Assembly: GCF_000420865.1 (NCBI RefSeq)
Contig: NZ_ATVT01000002.1
Coordinates: 248,001-312,000, forward strand
Direction of reading: 5' to 3'
Origin: Butyrivibrio sp. XPD2006
GTDB lineage: Bacteria > Bacillota > Clostridia > Lachnospirales > Lachnospiraceae
Length of the DNA: 64,000 bases
Numbering within the stretch: the stretch's first letter is position 1; each line of letters starts with the position of its first letter. A program made the position numbers and the translations under genes. Below the pieces are notes generated by a model. That model was not told the origin of the DNA, ran no database searches, and worked only from the letters and a program-made list of their open reading frames with translations. Below are positions 1 through 8,213 of this stretch, one piece after another.

Positions 1-449
1 GACATTAGTCCCTCATACTCGGGAAGCTCCTCTGCCTCAGCAAGGACATCTGCCATGCTCTCAGCAGTAGTTGCAACAGAATCTGTAATCCTCCAGGCCT
101 CGATGCAGTTATCGAGTATCTGCAATTTCTCCTCTTCGCTAAGTGATTCCTCCTCCATGCGGCAGAGCCTCTCGGTCCATATCATGGCATTGGCGTGTGC
201 CTTTACAGACATGCTCACGGCATCCATTACAAGGAGCTGATCCCTGGCGAGCTTTGGGATCTGAACTTCGGTTATGCTGACGATATCTGATGAACCTGTG
301 CCTGATACTTCGTCCGCAGCTGTTGTTCCTGACTGCGCACCGCTTCCCTGTCCTATTGAAGACGTGTCACCTGATGCAGAACTTCCGCAGCCGTAAAGAA
401 GAACCGTCACAATTGTAATACAGATAAAGATGCTAAATGCTTTTTTCAT
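1..449 (-). CDS. Lipoprotein, C-terminus cut by window edge
   Basis: About 149 codons are visible and no stop is reached before the window edge. The N-terminus (MKKAFSIFICITIV...) is a lipoprotein signal peptide with an LYGC lipobox and Cys at residue 21. A Ser/Gly/Thr-rich linker of roughly 30 residues follows, then a helical, acidic region with many Glu, Met and Ala. The start is ATG at 449, preceded by AGGGAAGTG. It is probably anchored on the outer face of the membrane. I do not recognise a family and the missing C-terminus prevents a functional call. Confidence 0.75.
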   Translation of the reverse strand, partial: MKKAFSIFICITIVTVLLYGCGSSASGDTSSIGQGSGAQSGTTAADEVSGTGSSDIVSITEVQIPKLARDQLLVMDAVSMSVKAHANAMIWTERLCRMEEESLSEEEKLQILDNCIEAWRITDSVATTAESMADVLAEAEELPEYEGLM

Positions 450-487
450 ATTTCACTTCCCTTTCCGACATAGTGTCTATGCTGCAT

Positions 488-931
488 TTATATGCAATCT
501 CTTTTTGGAGATAACTTTTTTACATTTTTAAATGATGAGGAAGATGCGGTTTTTGTAGCTGACAAAATCCCTGCTCCCATGGTGGTTGGATTACCGGCTA
601 CAACACCTGCCATAATCGTAAGCCAGGACATAGCCTCTGGTTTTTTGAACTCCTTTTGCATCTGATTATGAACAATCCCATTCTCATCCATCTCGAAGAG
701 CACCATGTATTTCCATCCATACATGATTGCAACAATTGCATAACCTATAAGAGACAGCAGCAGAATTACTCCCGCGATTATAAGAAGCTCCGGGGTAAGA
801 AGGAAACCATCAATCCAGTTTTTTACGTTGCCATCAAAAAGCTCAATAAGAAACAAAATTAATGCCATGATCAATATGGAAATACCCAGAGCCTGCCAGA
901 TTGTAAAAAGAATTATGGGATTTTTCAACAT
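488..931 (-). CDS. Small two-TM membrane protein, start region apparently frameshifted
   Basis: The ATG at 931 gives a 147-residue protein with two hydrophobic spans (about residues 8-28 and 47-70) and a short cytoplasmic-looking tail. I do not recognise the family. The frame stays open upstream for nine codons that read KYRWVYELD and then meets TAA, with no start codon and no good ribosome site. An ATG at 963-965 with a good upstream AAGG lies one base out of frame. Removing one A from the AAAA run (complement of 957-960) would join them and give MIKYRWVYELDMLKNP. The gene has therefore probably suffered a 1-bp insertion, or the base is a sequencing error. If real, translation could restart at 931. 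Confidence 0.6.
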   Translation of the reverse strand: MLKNPIILFTIWQALGISILIMALILFLIELFDGNVKNWIDGFLLTPELLIIAGVILLLSLIGYAIVAIMYGWKYMVLFEMDENGIVHNQMQKEFKKPEAMSWLTIMAGVVAGNPTTMGAGILSATKTASSSSFKNVKKLSPKRDCI

Positions 932-1231
932 ATCCAGCTCGTATACCCATCTGTACTTTTATCATTCTTCACGCCTTTCTCTTGAAATATGTAAGTTCCT
1001 CCTGGTTATCTGTCAAAAGACCTATTGGTCTGTATCGTTTGATTTGACGACCTCATCTTGACAGCTTCCCCTATAAATATTTTAGTCAAATTAGTGTACC
1101 GACATCGTTTGTGACATGCATTTGTCATTGACATTTTCTTGTCACTTTAGTTGAAGGGGCTGTTATGTCAATAAATATCTTCATATAACACAAAAACCAG
1201 ACTTCGAAAAGCCTGGTTTTTGCTGTAAAAT
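932..1231. other. Intergenic stretch with inverted repeats
   Basis: This 300-base gap holds the apparent original start of the leftward membrane protein (963-965). Further right, around 1111-1146, GTGACA and TGTCAC enclose an inner TGTCATTGACA, which can form alternative hairpins. At 1190-1216 ACCAG and CTGGT with flanking A and T runs form a terminator-like hairpin just before the transposase remnant. I see no further gene. Confidence 0.5.
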
Positions 1232-1885
1232 ATGTTTATGCGACTAAACAAAATCTTACAAGGAGATTATACCGTTTCTTCCTTGTATCATCAAATCAAA
1301 CTTCCGCTCGACATAGAGATTTCTATCCCATCCGATGATCCGGTACGCCTGGTTAGTGCATTTGTGGAGGAAATGAATCTTTCTGATCTATATGGGACTT
1401 ATGACAGTACCAGAAAGAATCAGGCCACACCGCGTCAGATGCTTAAGATTGTCATCTATGCAGCAATGAACAGAATATATTCAAGTCGTGATATTGAGTC
1501 TGCCTGCAAGAGAGACATCAATTTCATGTACCTTCTGGACGGAGCGCCTGCTCCTGACCATTCCACCATCGCAAGATTTATATCAATTCATCTCTCACAG
1601 TGCGCCAAGCAGATCATGGCACAGGTAGGAACCATACTGCTGGAACTTGGTGAGATTTCAGGCGGAAGAATCATTCGCAAACGTGAAAGAAGACATGAAC
1701 TTCAGAAGATATCTGTATCGTGGAAAAGAAAATGTTCTTGCACAGAGCATACTTCTGGCAATCGGCTATGATATAAATAAGCTACATCATAAGATTGCTG
1801 CTGAGCGAACAGGAACACACCTGTTTGAATTGAAAAAAGCCTCATAATTTTTGATACTTCAAAATAGAAAAGTCAACGTTGCCCC
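1156..1885 (+). mobile_element. Remnant of an IS1182-like insertion sequence
   Basis: The boundaries are tentative. A GGGGCTGTT-like end near 1156 has an imperfect inverted counterpart ending in GCCCC at 1881-1885, bracketing the broken transposase. No clear target-site duplication was found. The element is about 0.73 kb, against roughly 1.6-1.9 kb usual for the family, so most of its middle has been lost. Confidence 0.35.
1232..1847 (+). pseudogene. IS1182-type transposase, internally deleted and frameshifted
   Basis: The first frame (1232 to about 1655) encodes the N-terminal DUF772-type domain, with features such as the TPRQMLKIVIYAAMN block and the DHSTIARFI motif. Just before about 1660 the similarity switches to another frame, which encodes only the C-terminal block (ESFANVKEDMNFRRYL, then RGKENVLAQSILLAIGYDIN) and ends at 1847. 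The central catalytic DDE region is missing, so roughly 0.9 kb was deleted and the two halves were joined out of frame. It cannot make an active transposase. Family assignment rests on these N- and C-terminal motifs. Confidence 0.8.
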
Positions 1886-1971
1886 GATTAGTACATCGGC
1901 TTATTAAAGTACATTATTTTTAACAACAGGAAAGATATCCATTCATCAAATCCAGAATTCATGGTATGAAG

Positions 1972-2019
1972 AAAGGGCTTCGCCCAGATGATTTAATCAT
2001 CTATAGCGATAGCCCCTTT
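1972..2019 (-). terminator. Nested palindromic terminator of the aldo/keto reductase gene
   Basis: An outer stem (AAAGGGCTT at 1972-1980 with AGCCCCTTT at 2011-2019) encloses a perfect AGATGAT/ATCATCT hairpin at 1986-2002. On the minus strand it lies about 20 bases past the reductase stop and is followed by TTTCTTC. It is probably a terminator. Confidence 0.5.
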
Positions 2020-2040
2020 ATTACTGTCTTCGCTATTAAG

Positions 2041-3033
2041 TTAGCCCTGAGAGATTCTGTCGATCTCTTTGAGTTCTTCCTCAGTGAATGTGATGTTCTC
2101 GATAGCCTTGATGTTGTCAAGGATCTGCGAAGGCTTGGAAGCTCCAACAAGTACAGAAGTCACATAGCCGTCCTTAAGAATCCATGCAAGTGCCATCTCA
2201 GCAAGAGTCTGTCCGCGCTTTGCTGCGATATCGTTAAGGGCTCTTACCTTGGCAAGAACCTCCTCATTTATCCTGCTCTCCTGAAGGAATCTTCCGTCTG
2301 TACGGACTCTGCTGTCCTGCGGAATTCCCTGAAGATATCTGTCGGACAAAAGTCCCTGCTGAAGAGGTGAGAAACAGATGATACCCTTGTTCAGCTCTTT
2401 TGCCTTCTCTTTAAGACCGTTCTTCTCGATGGTCCTGTCAAAGATATTGTAACGATTCTGATTGATCACGAAGGGCACATGGAGATCTGTCAGAATTTCT
2501 GTTGCCTTCTCAAGCCTTGGACCATCGTAGTTTGAAAGTCCGGCATATATTGCCTTTCCGCTTCTTACAATCTGCGCCAGAGCCTCCATGGTCTCCTCAA
2601 GCGGAGTCTCAGGATCGGGTCTGTGATGATAGAAAATATCAACATATTCAAGGCCCATTCTCTGAAGGGACTGATCGAGGCTGGCGATGAGATACTTTCT
2701 GCTTCCCCACTCACCGTAAGGTCCCGGCCACATGTAGTAGCCTGCCTTGGTGGAGATGATCATCTCATCTCTGTAGGCTGCCATATCCTCTTTTAAAATC
2801 TTACCAAAGTTCCTCTCAGCACTTCCCTCTGCTGGTCCATAGTTGTTGGCCAGGTCAAAATGTGTGATACCGTTGTCAAAAGCTGTGAAACACATCTGCT
2901 TCATATTCTCAAAATTACCGGTATCTCCGAAATTATGCCAAAGTCCCAGAGAAACTGCCGGGAGCTTGAGTCCGCTGTTTCCACAGCGATTGTACTGCAT
3001 TTTGTCGTATCTGTTTTCGTTTGCTGTATACAT
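2041..3033 (-). CDS. Aldo/keto reductase, YghZ-like (glyceraldehyde 3-phosphate reductase group)
   Basis: This 330-residue cytosolic TIM-barrel protein probably reduces aldehydes using NADPH. The usual tetrad is visible: Asp60 and Tyr65 in THFDLANNYG, Lys96 in ISTKAG, and His137 in DIFYHHRPD. The HFDLANNYGPAEGSAE and GPYGEWGSRKYL stretches are typical of the YghZ/Kv-beta-like branch, which detoxifies methylglyoxal or reduces L-glyceraldehyde 3-phosphate. The gene diverges from a MerR regulator whose operator overlaps this promoter, which points to induction by an electrophile or aldehyde. The exact substrate is inferred. Confidence 0.9.
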   Translation of the reverse strand: MYTANENRYDKMQYNRCGNSGLKLPAVSLGLWHNFGDTGNFENMKQMCFTAFDNGITHFDLANNYGPAEGSAERNFGKILKEDMAAYRDEMIISTKAGYYMWPGPYGEWGSRKYLIASLDQSLQRMGLEYVDIFYHHRPDPETPLEETMEALAQIVRSGKAIYAGLSNYDGPRLEKATEILTDLHVPFVINQNRYNIFDRTIEKNGLKEKAKELNKGIICFSPLQQGLLSDRYLQGIPQDSRVRTDGRFLQESRINEEVLAKVRALNDIAAKRGQTLAEMALAWILKDGYVTSVLVGASKPSQILDNIKAIENITFTEEELKEIDRISQG

Positions 3034-3088
3034 TGTAAACCTCCCTTATAGATATATATTATGTCATTTTTTCGATTCTTTACAAAGC

Positions 3089-3116
3089 ATAATACTTAAA
3101 GTACACTTGAAGTCAA
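3089..3116 (-). promoter_or_regulatory. MerR-type promoter with long spacer and dyad operator for the aldo/keto reductase
   Basis: Reading leftward, a -35 TTGACT (3116-3111) is separated by 19 bp from a -10 TATGCT (3091-3086). A 16-bp alternative, TATTAT, lies at 3094-3089. The spacer holds an imperfect dyad, CTTcAAGTG/TACTTtAAG, at 3095-3112. An overlong spacer filled by a dyad is the hallmark of MerR-activated promoters. The MerR gene starts 28 bp away on the other strand. Confidence 0.75.
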
Positions 3117-3140
3117 CAGGTAAATTCAGGGAGGCCCAAA

Positions 3141-3596
3141 ATGACTTATACAATAGCGCAGATATCAGAGAAATTCGGCGTTGCAGCGTCTACTCTAAGA
3201 TACTATGAAGACCTTGGACTTTTGCGTAATGTCGAAAGAGCTGAAAGCGGACATAGAATTTATTCAGACGATCATGTCGGAAAGCTCGAGGCAATAAACT
3301 GCTTCAAAAAGGCCGGAATGTCAATAAATGAGATAAGGGACTTTTTTGAATATGAAAAAGACGAGGCTAAAAGCATTGATGATATGATGCGTCTTCTTCG
3401 CAGAAGGAGCGAGATCATGCTGGAGGAGTTTGCAGAAGCCTATGAGTCCTATGAGCATATTCTTAAGAAGCTTGATTATTACGGTCATATCGAGAAGGCT
3501 CTGAAGCAGAAAAAAGAACTGCCAAAGTGGTCGACCTATGATAAGAAAGACTATCACAAAAAGGCACTTGATACTATTTTGGACAGAATCAGCTGA
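3141..3596 (+). CDS. MerR-family regulator (NmlR/AdhR-like)
   Basis: This 151-residue regulator has an N-terminal winged helix (TIAQISEKFGVAASTLRYYE), a dimerisation coiled coil at about residues 75-120 and a short C-terminal tail with no metal-binding cysteine cluster. The only cysteine is Cys54 (AINCFKKAGMS), the position of the reactive cysteine in aldehyde-sensing AdhR/NmlR proteins. It probably twists the long-spacer promoter of the divergent aldo/keto reductase into activity when Cys54 is modified. The ribosome site is GGGAGG. The MATE exporter follows after 20 bp and may be co-transcribed. Confidence 0.9.
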   Translation: MTYTIAQISEKFGVAASTLRYYEDLGLLRNVERAESGHRIYSDDHVGKLEAINCFKKAGMSINEIRDFFEYEKDEAKSIDDMMRLLRRRSEIMLEEFAEAYESYEHILKKLDYYGHIEKALKQKKELPKWSTYDKKDYHKKALDTILDRIS

Positions 3597-3616
3597 CTGT
3601 TTTTCGGAGGAATGTT

Positions 3617-4960
3617 ATGGAATCATCTATGACCAAGGGTAGGCCGCTTACTCTTTTACTAAAGTTTGTTCTCCCCATATTTCTGGGGTTCATTTTTCAG
3701 CAATTCTACAACATGGTGGATACAGTAATTGTAGGCAGATATGTGTCTCCCACTGCCCTTGCGGCTGTTGGTTCAACAGGAACCATCATGTTTATGATAA
3801 TGGGTCTCGCCAATGGGATGACTACAGGCTACACGGTTCTGATCAGCCAGAGATACGGTGCGGACGATCCGGAGGGCACAAGGATTGCCTTTGTAAATGC
3901 CATACTTCTCGGAATAATCAGTACCGCAGTGGTTACTGTTACAGCACTTTCTGTAATGCACCCACTGCTTAGGCTCATGAATACCCCCGCAGATATTTAC
4001 AATGATGCCTATGCTTACATCTCAACAATCTGCGCAGGAAGTATAGCGCTGATCGGGTATAACCTTCTGGCAGCATCCTTAAGAGCCATCGGAAACAGCA
4101 GAACCCCTCTGTACTTTCTGATATTCTCAGCTCTTTTGAATATAGTGCTGGATCTTGTATTTATAGTCGGATTCCACCTTGGAACATTCGGCGCCGCACT
4201 TGCTACAGATCTTTCCCAGGCAGCCTCCGCAGTCCTGTGTATGATCTACATTGTAAGGAAAGTCAAAGTGCTTCGTCCCAAGGCCAAGGACTGGCATCTG
4301 CACAAAGAGTATTCACTTAAGCAGCTTAACATCGGTATTCCTATGGCGCTCCAGTTTGGTATAACCGCTTCGGGAACCATGGTCATGCAGTCATCGATCA
4401 ACATCTACGGTTCAACAGCGGTTACAGGATTTACTGCTGCCGGCAAAGTTGTGAACCTCATGACCGCCGGAATGCCATCTATCGGTCAGACCATCGCAGC
4501 CTACGCCGGGCAGAACTTTGGCTACGGAGATCTGGACAGAGTGGATCAGGGAACACGGGATGCCATGAAAATTGCAGCTGTTTATTCTATAGTGAACGGT
4601 ATTTTGAGCGTGGTTTTACTGCCGATAATCATCGGATTCTTCTTTGATCCCGGTGTTGATGTGGCTTCCTATCTGCCATATGCAAGAGCTTATGTCTATG
4701 CATGTGTTCCTTTCTACATTCCGCTTGCCATGATTTTCATTTACAGAAACGCTATGCAGGCCTGTGGATATGGTAAGACTGCTCTTATGCTTGGCATCGT
4801 GGAGCTCCTTGCCAGATTCGGAACTGCATTTTTGTCTATGAAACTCCACAGCTTTAATATGGCTGTTGCAGGTGATGCTGCTGCCTGGGTCACAGCAGGC
4901 GTGTTCTCTATCATTCTCTATGTTTTCGTCATGAAGCAGCTGCGAAAAAAGGAGCGATAA
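3617..4960 (+). CDS. MATE-family multidrug/Na+ antiporter
   Basis: This is a 447-residue polytopic protein with about 12 membrane segments in two homologous halves. It has MATE features such as the N-terminal LKFVLPIFLGFIFQQFYNMVDT segment and AVGSTGTI. It exports cationic or aromatic compounds against an Na+ or H+ gradient. The start ATG at 3617 follows GGAGGAATGTT. It lies 20 bp behind the MerR gene, so detoxification by export alongside the reductase is plausible. The substrate is unknown. Confidence 0.9.
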   Translation: MESSMTKGRPLTLLLKFVLPIFLGFIFQQFYNMVDTVIVGRYVSPTALAAVGSTGTIMFMIMGLANGMTTGYTVLISQRYGADDPEGTRIAFVNAILLGIISTAVVTVTALSVMHPLLRLMNTPADIYNDAYAYISTICAGSIALIGYNLLAASLRAIGNSRTPLYFLIFSALLNIVLDLVFIVGFHLGTFGAALATDLSQAASAVLCMIYIVRKVKVLRPKAKDWHLHKEYSLKQLNIGIPMALQFGITASGTMVMQSSINIYGSTAVTGFTAAGKVVNLMTAGMPSIGQTIAAYAGQNFGYGDLDRVDQGTRDAMKIAAVYSIVNGILSVVLLPIIIGFFFDPGVDVASYLPYARAYVYACVPFYIPLAMIFIYRNAMQACGYGKTALMLGIVELLARFGTAFLSMKLHSFNMAVAGDAAAWVTAGVFSIILYVFVMKQLRKKER

Positions 4961-5047
4961 CTATATCTTGTGTTTTATCGTTTTTTAAGCTACTATATGA
5001 TGTATAAGAAATGGCCCCTGGGGACCAAAAGCCGAAAGGAGAACTCC

Positions 5048-5830
5048 ATGAAATCACCTGCTGCTATAGCAACCACCTATGAAACCATCGGAACCGCCAA
5101 GACCAACATGAATTTCAGAAAGACGTTCCTTTTAGGAATATTGGCAGGCGCATTCATTGCTCTTGGAGGGCTTGGAAGCCAGATCGCATCTGTATGTGCT
5201 CCGGATCCCTCTACCGCAAGGCTTGTAAGCAGCGTGGTTTTCCCGATAGGTCTTTTCATGGTGCTTGTGGGTGGTGCTGAGCTCTTTACAGGTAACTGCC
5301 TTATCATCATTCCGGTTCTTAGTAAAAAGGCTAAGCTCTCGGGAATGCTGAGAAACTGGCTTATAGTTTATTTCGGAAATATGGTGGGAGGACTTCTTAT
5401 AGCTCTCCTTGCAAATTACTCACACACCTATGCATTTGCTGACGGTGCTCTGGCTAATGCTGTTGTCAGCACAGCTGTGGCCAAGTCCGGTATCTCTTTT
5501 GCCGACGGAGTACTTAAGGGAATTCTCTGCAACATCCTTGTATGTATGGCTGTATGGTGCTCCTTTGCAGCAGACGAACTGGCAGGTAAGGTTCTGGCAC
5601 TCTGGCTTCCTGTAATGCTCTTTATCATAGGCGGCTTTGAGCACTGCGTTGCAAATATGTACTTTATTCCTGCAGGCATGATTGCAACATCAGTTTACGG
5701 AATCGCTGCAGACGGACTTTCGCTCTTTGGATATTTTGTCACCAACTTGATTCCCGTTACACTTGGGAATATAATAGGTGGCGCTCTCTGCGTGGGAGCA
5801 ATGTATTATTTGATTTATTTAAAGGATTGA
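5048..5830 (+). CDS. Formate/nitrite transporter family channel
   Basis: The 260-residue product has six membrane helices. FNT signatures are AGAFIALGG in the first helix, GGAELFTGN in the second half-helix and GGFEHCVANMYFIPAG, which carries the conserved pore His. FNT proteins form pentameric channels for formate, nitrite, hydrosulfide or lactate; formate export fits a fermenter but the anion is not determinable here. I chose ATG 5048 because AAAGGAG sits 7 bases upstream. The frame is open farther left but has no ribosome site there. The first MWNY-family gene begins 10 bp after its stop. Confidence 0.9.
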   Translation: MKSPAAIATTYETIGTAKTNMNFRKTFLLGILAGAFIALGGLGSQIASVCAPDPSTARLVSSVVFPIGLFMVLVGGAELFTGNCLIIIPVLSKKAKLSGMLRNWLIVYFGNMVGGLLIALLANYSHTYAFADGALANAVVSTAVAKSGISFADGVLKGILCNILVCMAVWCSFAADELAGKVLALWLPVMLFIIGGFEHCVANMYFIPAGMIATSVYGIAADGLSLFGYFVTNLIPVTLGNIIGGALCVGAMYYLIYLKD

Positions 5831-5840
5831 TTGTTTAGAA

Positions 5841-6989
5841 ATGTGGAATTATTTAAAGGGGCTTATACATAGCACTCGTGGTTTATATACATCACTTATT
5901 TTTGCTATATCCGGCCTCTTCTTTTTATTTTTGGTATCACCGACGGTCAAAATGGGCTTGATGGAAGCCTTTTGTTGCGCTCTTGCTGTGGCAGGTTTTT
6001 TTGGTTTTAACCTAGCCATCGATCCCCCGGAAGAAACGCGTCCCGTCGTTCCATACTGGGGCGAAAAGTTTGGCACAAAGCAGTGTATCAGGTTGTTGGC
6101 CGAAGATCGTTTCAAACCCTATGTAGACAAAGAAGGCGACCCCATAGAAGGGTTTGAGGTCAGTGAGAGCGGGAGATGGTTTAAGATTGCAAGTCAATAC
6201 TACCCCACTTATCTGGTTTTTGATTACGATCCATCTACAGGTGAACTTACAATGGTTGACGGTGCCAAGGTATATGTCGGAGGCCGGGCAGATAATGAGC
6301 AGATCAAAAGAGCTCTTGAAGAATATATAAATGGCGCCAAAGCCTTCCAAATCGATAACGAATACCATCTTGACATAACCCCCGATGAATGTGCCTGGGC
6401 TTTTGAGAAATGCGCAGGCGGAAATTACAAGGAATTGGCCAAAGCCGATTGGGATGAATTCAGGTATATCTGGGAGCTTACGATATCAAATCTGGCAGTC
6501 AAAGTGCTTACCCCCGCAGAATCCGAAGAACATGCCAAAGCTCTTGAAAACGCAGATTTTGCAGGTGATACCATCTTTACAAGAGCTCTTTTGGATAAAG
6601 AGATACAGGTCATCGCGGACGCCATCTCCTCCGGCAGTATAAATGACATAGAAAAATGGTTTCAGCTTGATTCCTACAAAAGCGAGATTTGTGTAAGCAA
6701 CGGTATCAAAATACTCAAAGCTATGGGCTATCCCAATAACAGTATGGGAACCCCTTTTCTTTTTGACTGTCTAAGGGACATCCAAAAGCCTTACTTTATG
6801 GATGCTGTTCTTACTTTAGAGAAGCTTCCCTACCATTACCTTATTGCCATTATTGAGCAGTACGTAGAAAAGACCCACGCCACTGAAGATGTACTCTGGG
6901 GTGCAGGCCTAATATATCTGTCTAAGAGGATCGGTTATGAGATATCCCTCGAAAGAAAGGAACAATCGTATCAATGTGGAACTATATAA
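5841..6989 (+). CDS. MWNY-family membrane-anchored protein, copy A (unrecognised)
   Basis: I do not recognise this family. The 382 residues start with MWNYLKG and two hydrophobic spans (about 15-35 and 40-58). A soluble remainder follows with blocks shared by all four copies in the window: VPYWG..FG, KFKPYV-like RFKPYV, VSESGRW followed by YYP, ADWDEFRY.WE near residue 205, QKPYF.DAV and VLWGAGL.YLSKRIGYEISLE near the C-terminus. It ends in CGTI. Its last 16 nt (6974-6989) are also the first 16 nt of copy B in another frame, so the pair is translationally coupled. The upstream ribosome site is weak, suggesting coupling to the channel gene. Function unknown. Confidence 0.8.
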   Translation: MWNYLKGLIHSTRGLYTSLIFAISGLFFLFLVSPTVKMGLMEAFCCALAVAGFFGFNLAIDPPEETRPVVPYWGEKFGTKQCIRLLAEDRFKPYVDKEGDPIEGFEVSESGRWFKIASQYYPTYLVFDYDPSTGELTMVDGAKVYVGGRADNEQIKRALEEYINGAKAFQIDNEYHLDITPDECAWAFEKCAGGNYKELAKADWDEFRYIWELTISNLAVKVLTPAESEEHAKALENADFAGDTIFTRALLDKEIQVIADAISSGSINDIEKWFQLDSYKSEICVSNGIKILKAMGYPNNSMGTPFLFDCLRDIQKPYFMDAVLTLEKLPYHYLIAIIEQYVEKTHATEDVLWGAGLIYLSKRIGYEISLERKEQSYQCGTI

Positions 6990-8176
6990 AAGGACTTATC
7001 AGGAACGGAAGTTTATTGTCCAAATTTTTAGTAGGTTCGCTTTTATTTATTGTGATAGTGACTTTTCTGGCGCTGGCGAACAACTCCGGAAAGGATGCAG
7101 TTTCATTCCTTGCCATCGGTGGATTCGCCGCATTCAAACGTTACAAGGACCGATTTACAAACTTCTTTAAAAATGTGGAGACCGTCCCCTACTGGGGCAA
7201 CAAATTCGGTCGCGACATCTGTATAAGACTCTTATCGGAGGATAAATTCAAACCTTATGTGAATAAAAAAGGCCAGAAGGTTCGCGGTTTTTCCGTAAGC
7301 GAAAGCGGAAGGTGGTTCTGCATAAACGGGCAGTACTACCCTACTTACCTGGTTTTTGATTACAACCGCAGTTCCTCTGAGATCACTATGATTGACGGAA
7401 CTCAGATTGATTCAGGAGACTGGAAGTACGATTACCAGATTACCCAGGCTCTTAACGAATATCTTAACACTGACAGAAATCTCAGGCTTGATAACACCAG
7501 TCATGACATGATCACTACCGGTGACTGCTCGAGAGCTTTTAAAAGGATCCTTCAGGGAAACTATGAAGACCTGGCAACTTCAGACTGGGACGAGTTCAGG
7601 TACAGATGGGAAAAAGAGCTTTCGGAAATCAAAGTAGCTAACCTGAACAGGATGAACACCAGAGATCACGCCAAGGCACTCAGGGATAAAAGTATTGCAG
7701 GTGAAGCTCTTCATACCAGAGTTCTGATGGACGAAGAAATAAACGTTATTGCACATGCAATTCGAAATGATGAGATAAAAGACATCTCAGACTGGTTTAA
7801 ACTTAATGCCTTCAAGGACGATATGTGTGTCTGTAACGGAGTCTCGCTCCTTAAAGATCTGGGTTATCCCACGAACAAAGTTGGAACTCTGTTCCTCTTT
7901 GACTGCCTTCGTGATATTCAAAAGCCATATTTTGAAGATGCTGTGATCACGCTTGAAAAGTTCCCTATAGATGAGCTCGTGCCAATAATAGAGAGCCACG
8001 TAGAAACAGCCCACGCCACCGGAGATGTACTCTGGGGCGCAGGCCTTTTATACCTCTCAAAGAGGATCGGTTATACGATTTCTCTGGCACAGGGCAGTGT
8101 TGCATTGGATGACCCAATAGCAGCAATCTTCCGCGATAAGCCTGAGCCCATGGTTCAGGCACAAGGTAAGTTCTGA
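6974..8176 (+). CDS. MWNY-family membrane-anchored protein, copy B (unrecognised)
   Basis: This 400-residue paralogue of copy A shares every conserved block: MWNYIKG, two N-terminal hydrophobic spans, VPYWGNKFG, KFKPYV, VSESGRW, YYPTYLVFDY, SDWDEFRY.WE, QKPYFEDAV and VLWGAGLLYLSKRIGY. Its C-terminus (ending in GKF) lacks the CGTI of copy A, as expected for the last gene of a pair. Its start codon lies inside the end of copy A. A strong hairpin terminator follows 5 bp after the stop. It is closer in sequence to copy A than to copies C and D, consistent with local duplication. Confidence 0.8.
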   Translation: MWNYIKGLIRNGSLLSKFLVGSLLFIVIVTFLALANNSGKDAVSFLAIGGFAAFKRYKDRFTNFFKNVETVPYWGNKFGRDICIRLLSEDKFKPYVNKKGQKVRGFSVSESGRWFCINGQYYPTYLVFDYNRSSSEITMIDGTQIDSGDWKYDYQITQALNEYLNTDRNLRLDNTSHDMITTGDCSRAFKRILQGNYEDLATSDWDEFRYRWEKELSEIKVANLNRMNTRDHAKALRDKSIAGEALHTRVLMDEEINVIAHAIRNDEIKDISDWFKLNAFKDDMCVCNGVSLLKDLGYPTNKVGTLFLFDCLRDIQKPYFEDAVITLEKFPIDELVPIIESHVETAHATGDVLWGAGLLYLSKRIGYTISLAQGSVALDDPIAAIFRDKPEPMVQAQGKF

Positions 8177-8181
8177 AAAAC

Positions 8182-8210
8182 AAAAATGGCCCCCTGCAGG
8201 GGCCATTTTT
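8182..8210. terminator. Bidirectional intrinsic terminator
   Basis: A near-perfect palindrome AAAATGGCCCC-ctgcag-GGGGCCATTTT with A and T runs on both sides lies between the convergent copy B and sucrose-phosphorylase-like genes. It should stop transcription both ways. Confidence 0.9.
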
Positions 8211-8213
8211 CAT

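Noticed and set aside
5048..5830. Linking the formate/nitrite channel functionally to the MWNY pair because of the 10-bp spacing.
   Set aside because: The second MWNY pair has no such channel next to it, so co-occurrence is not supported.
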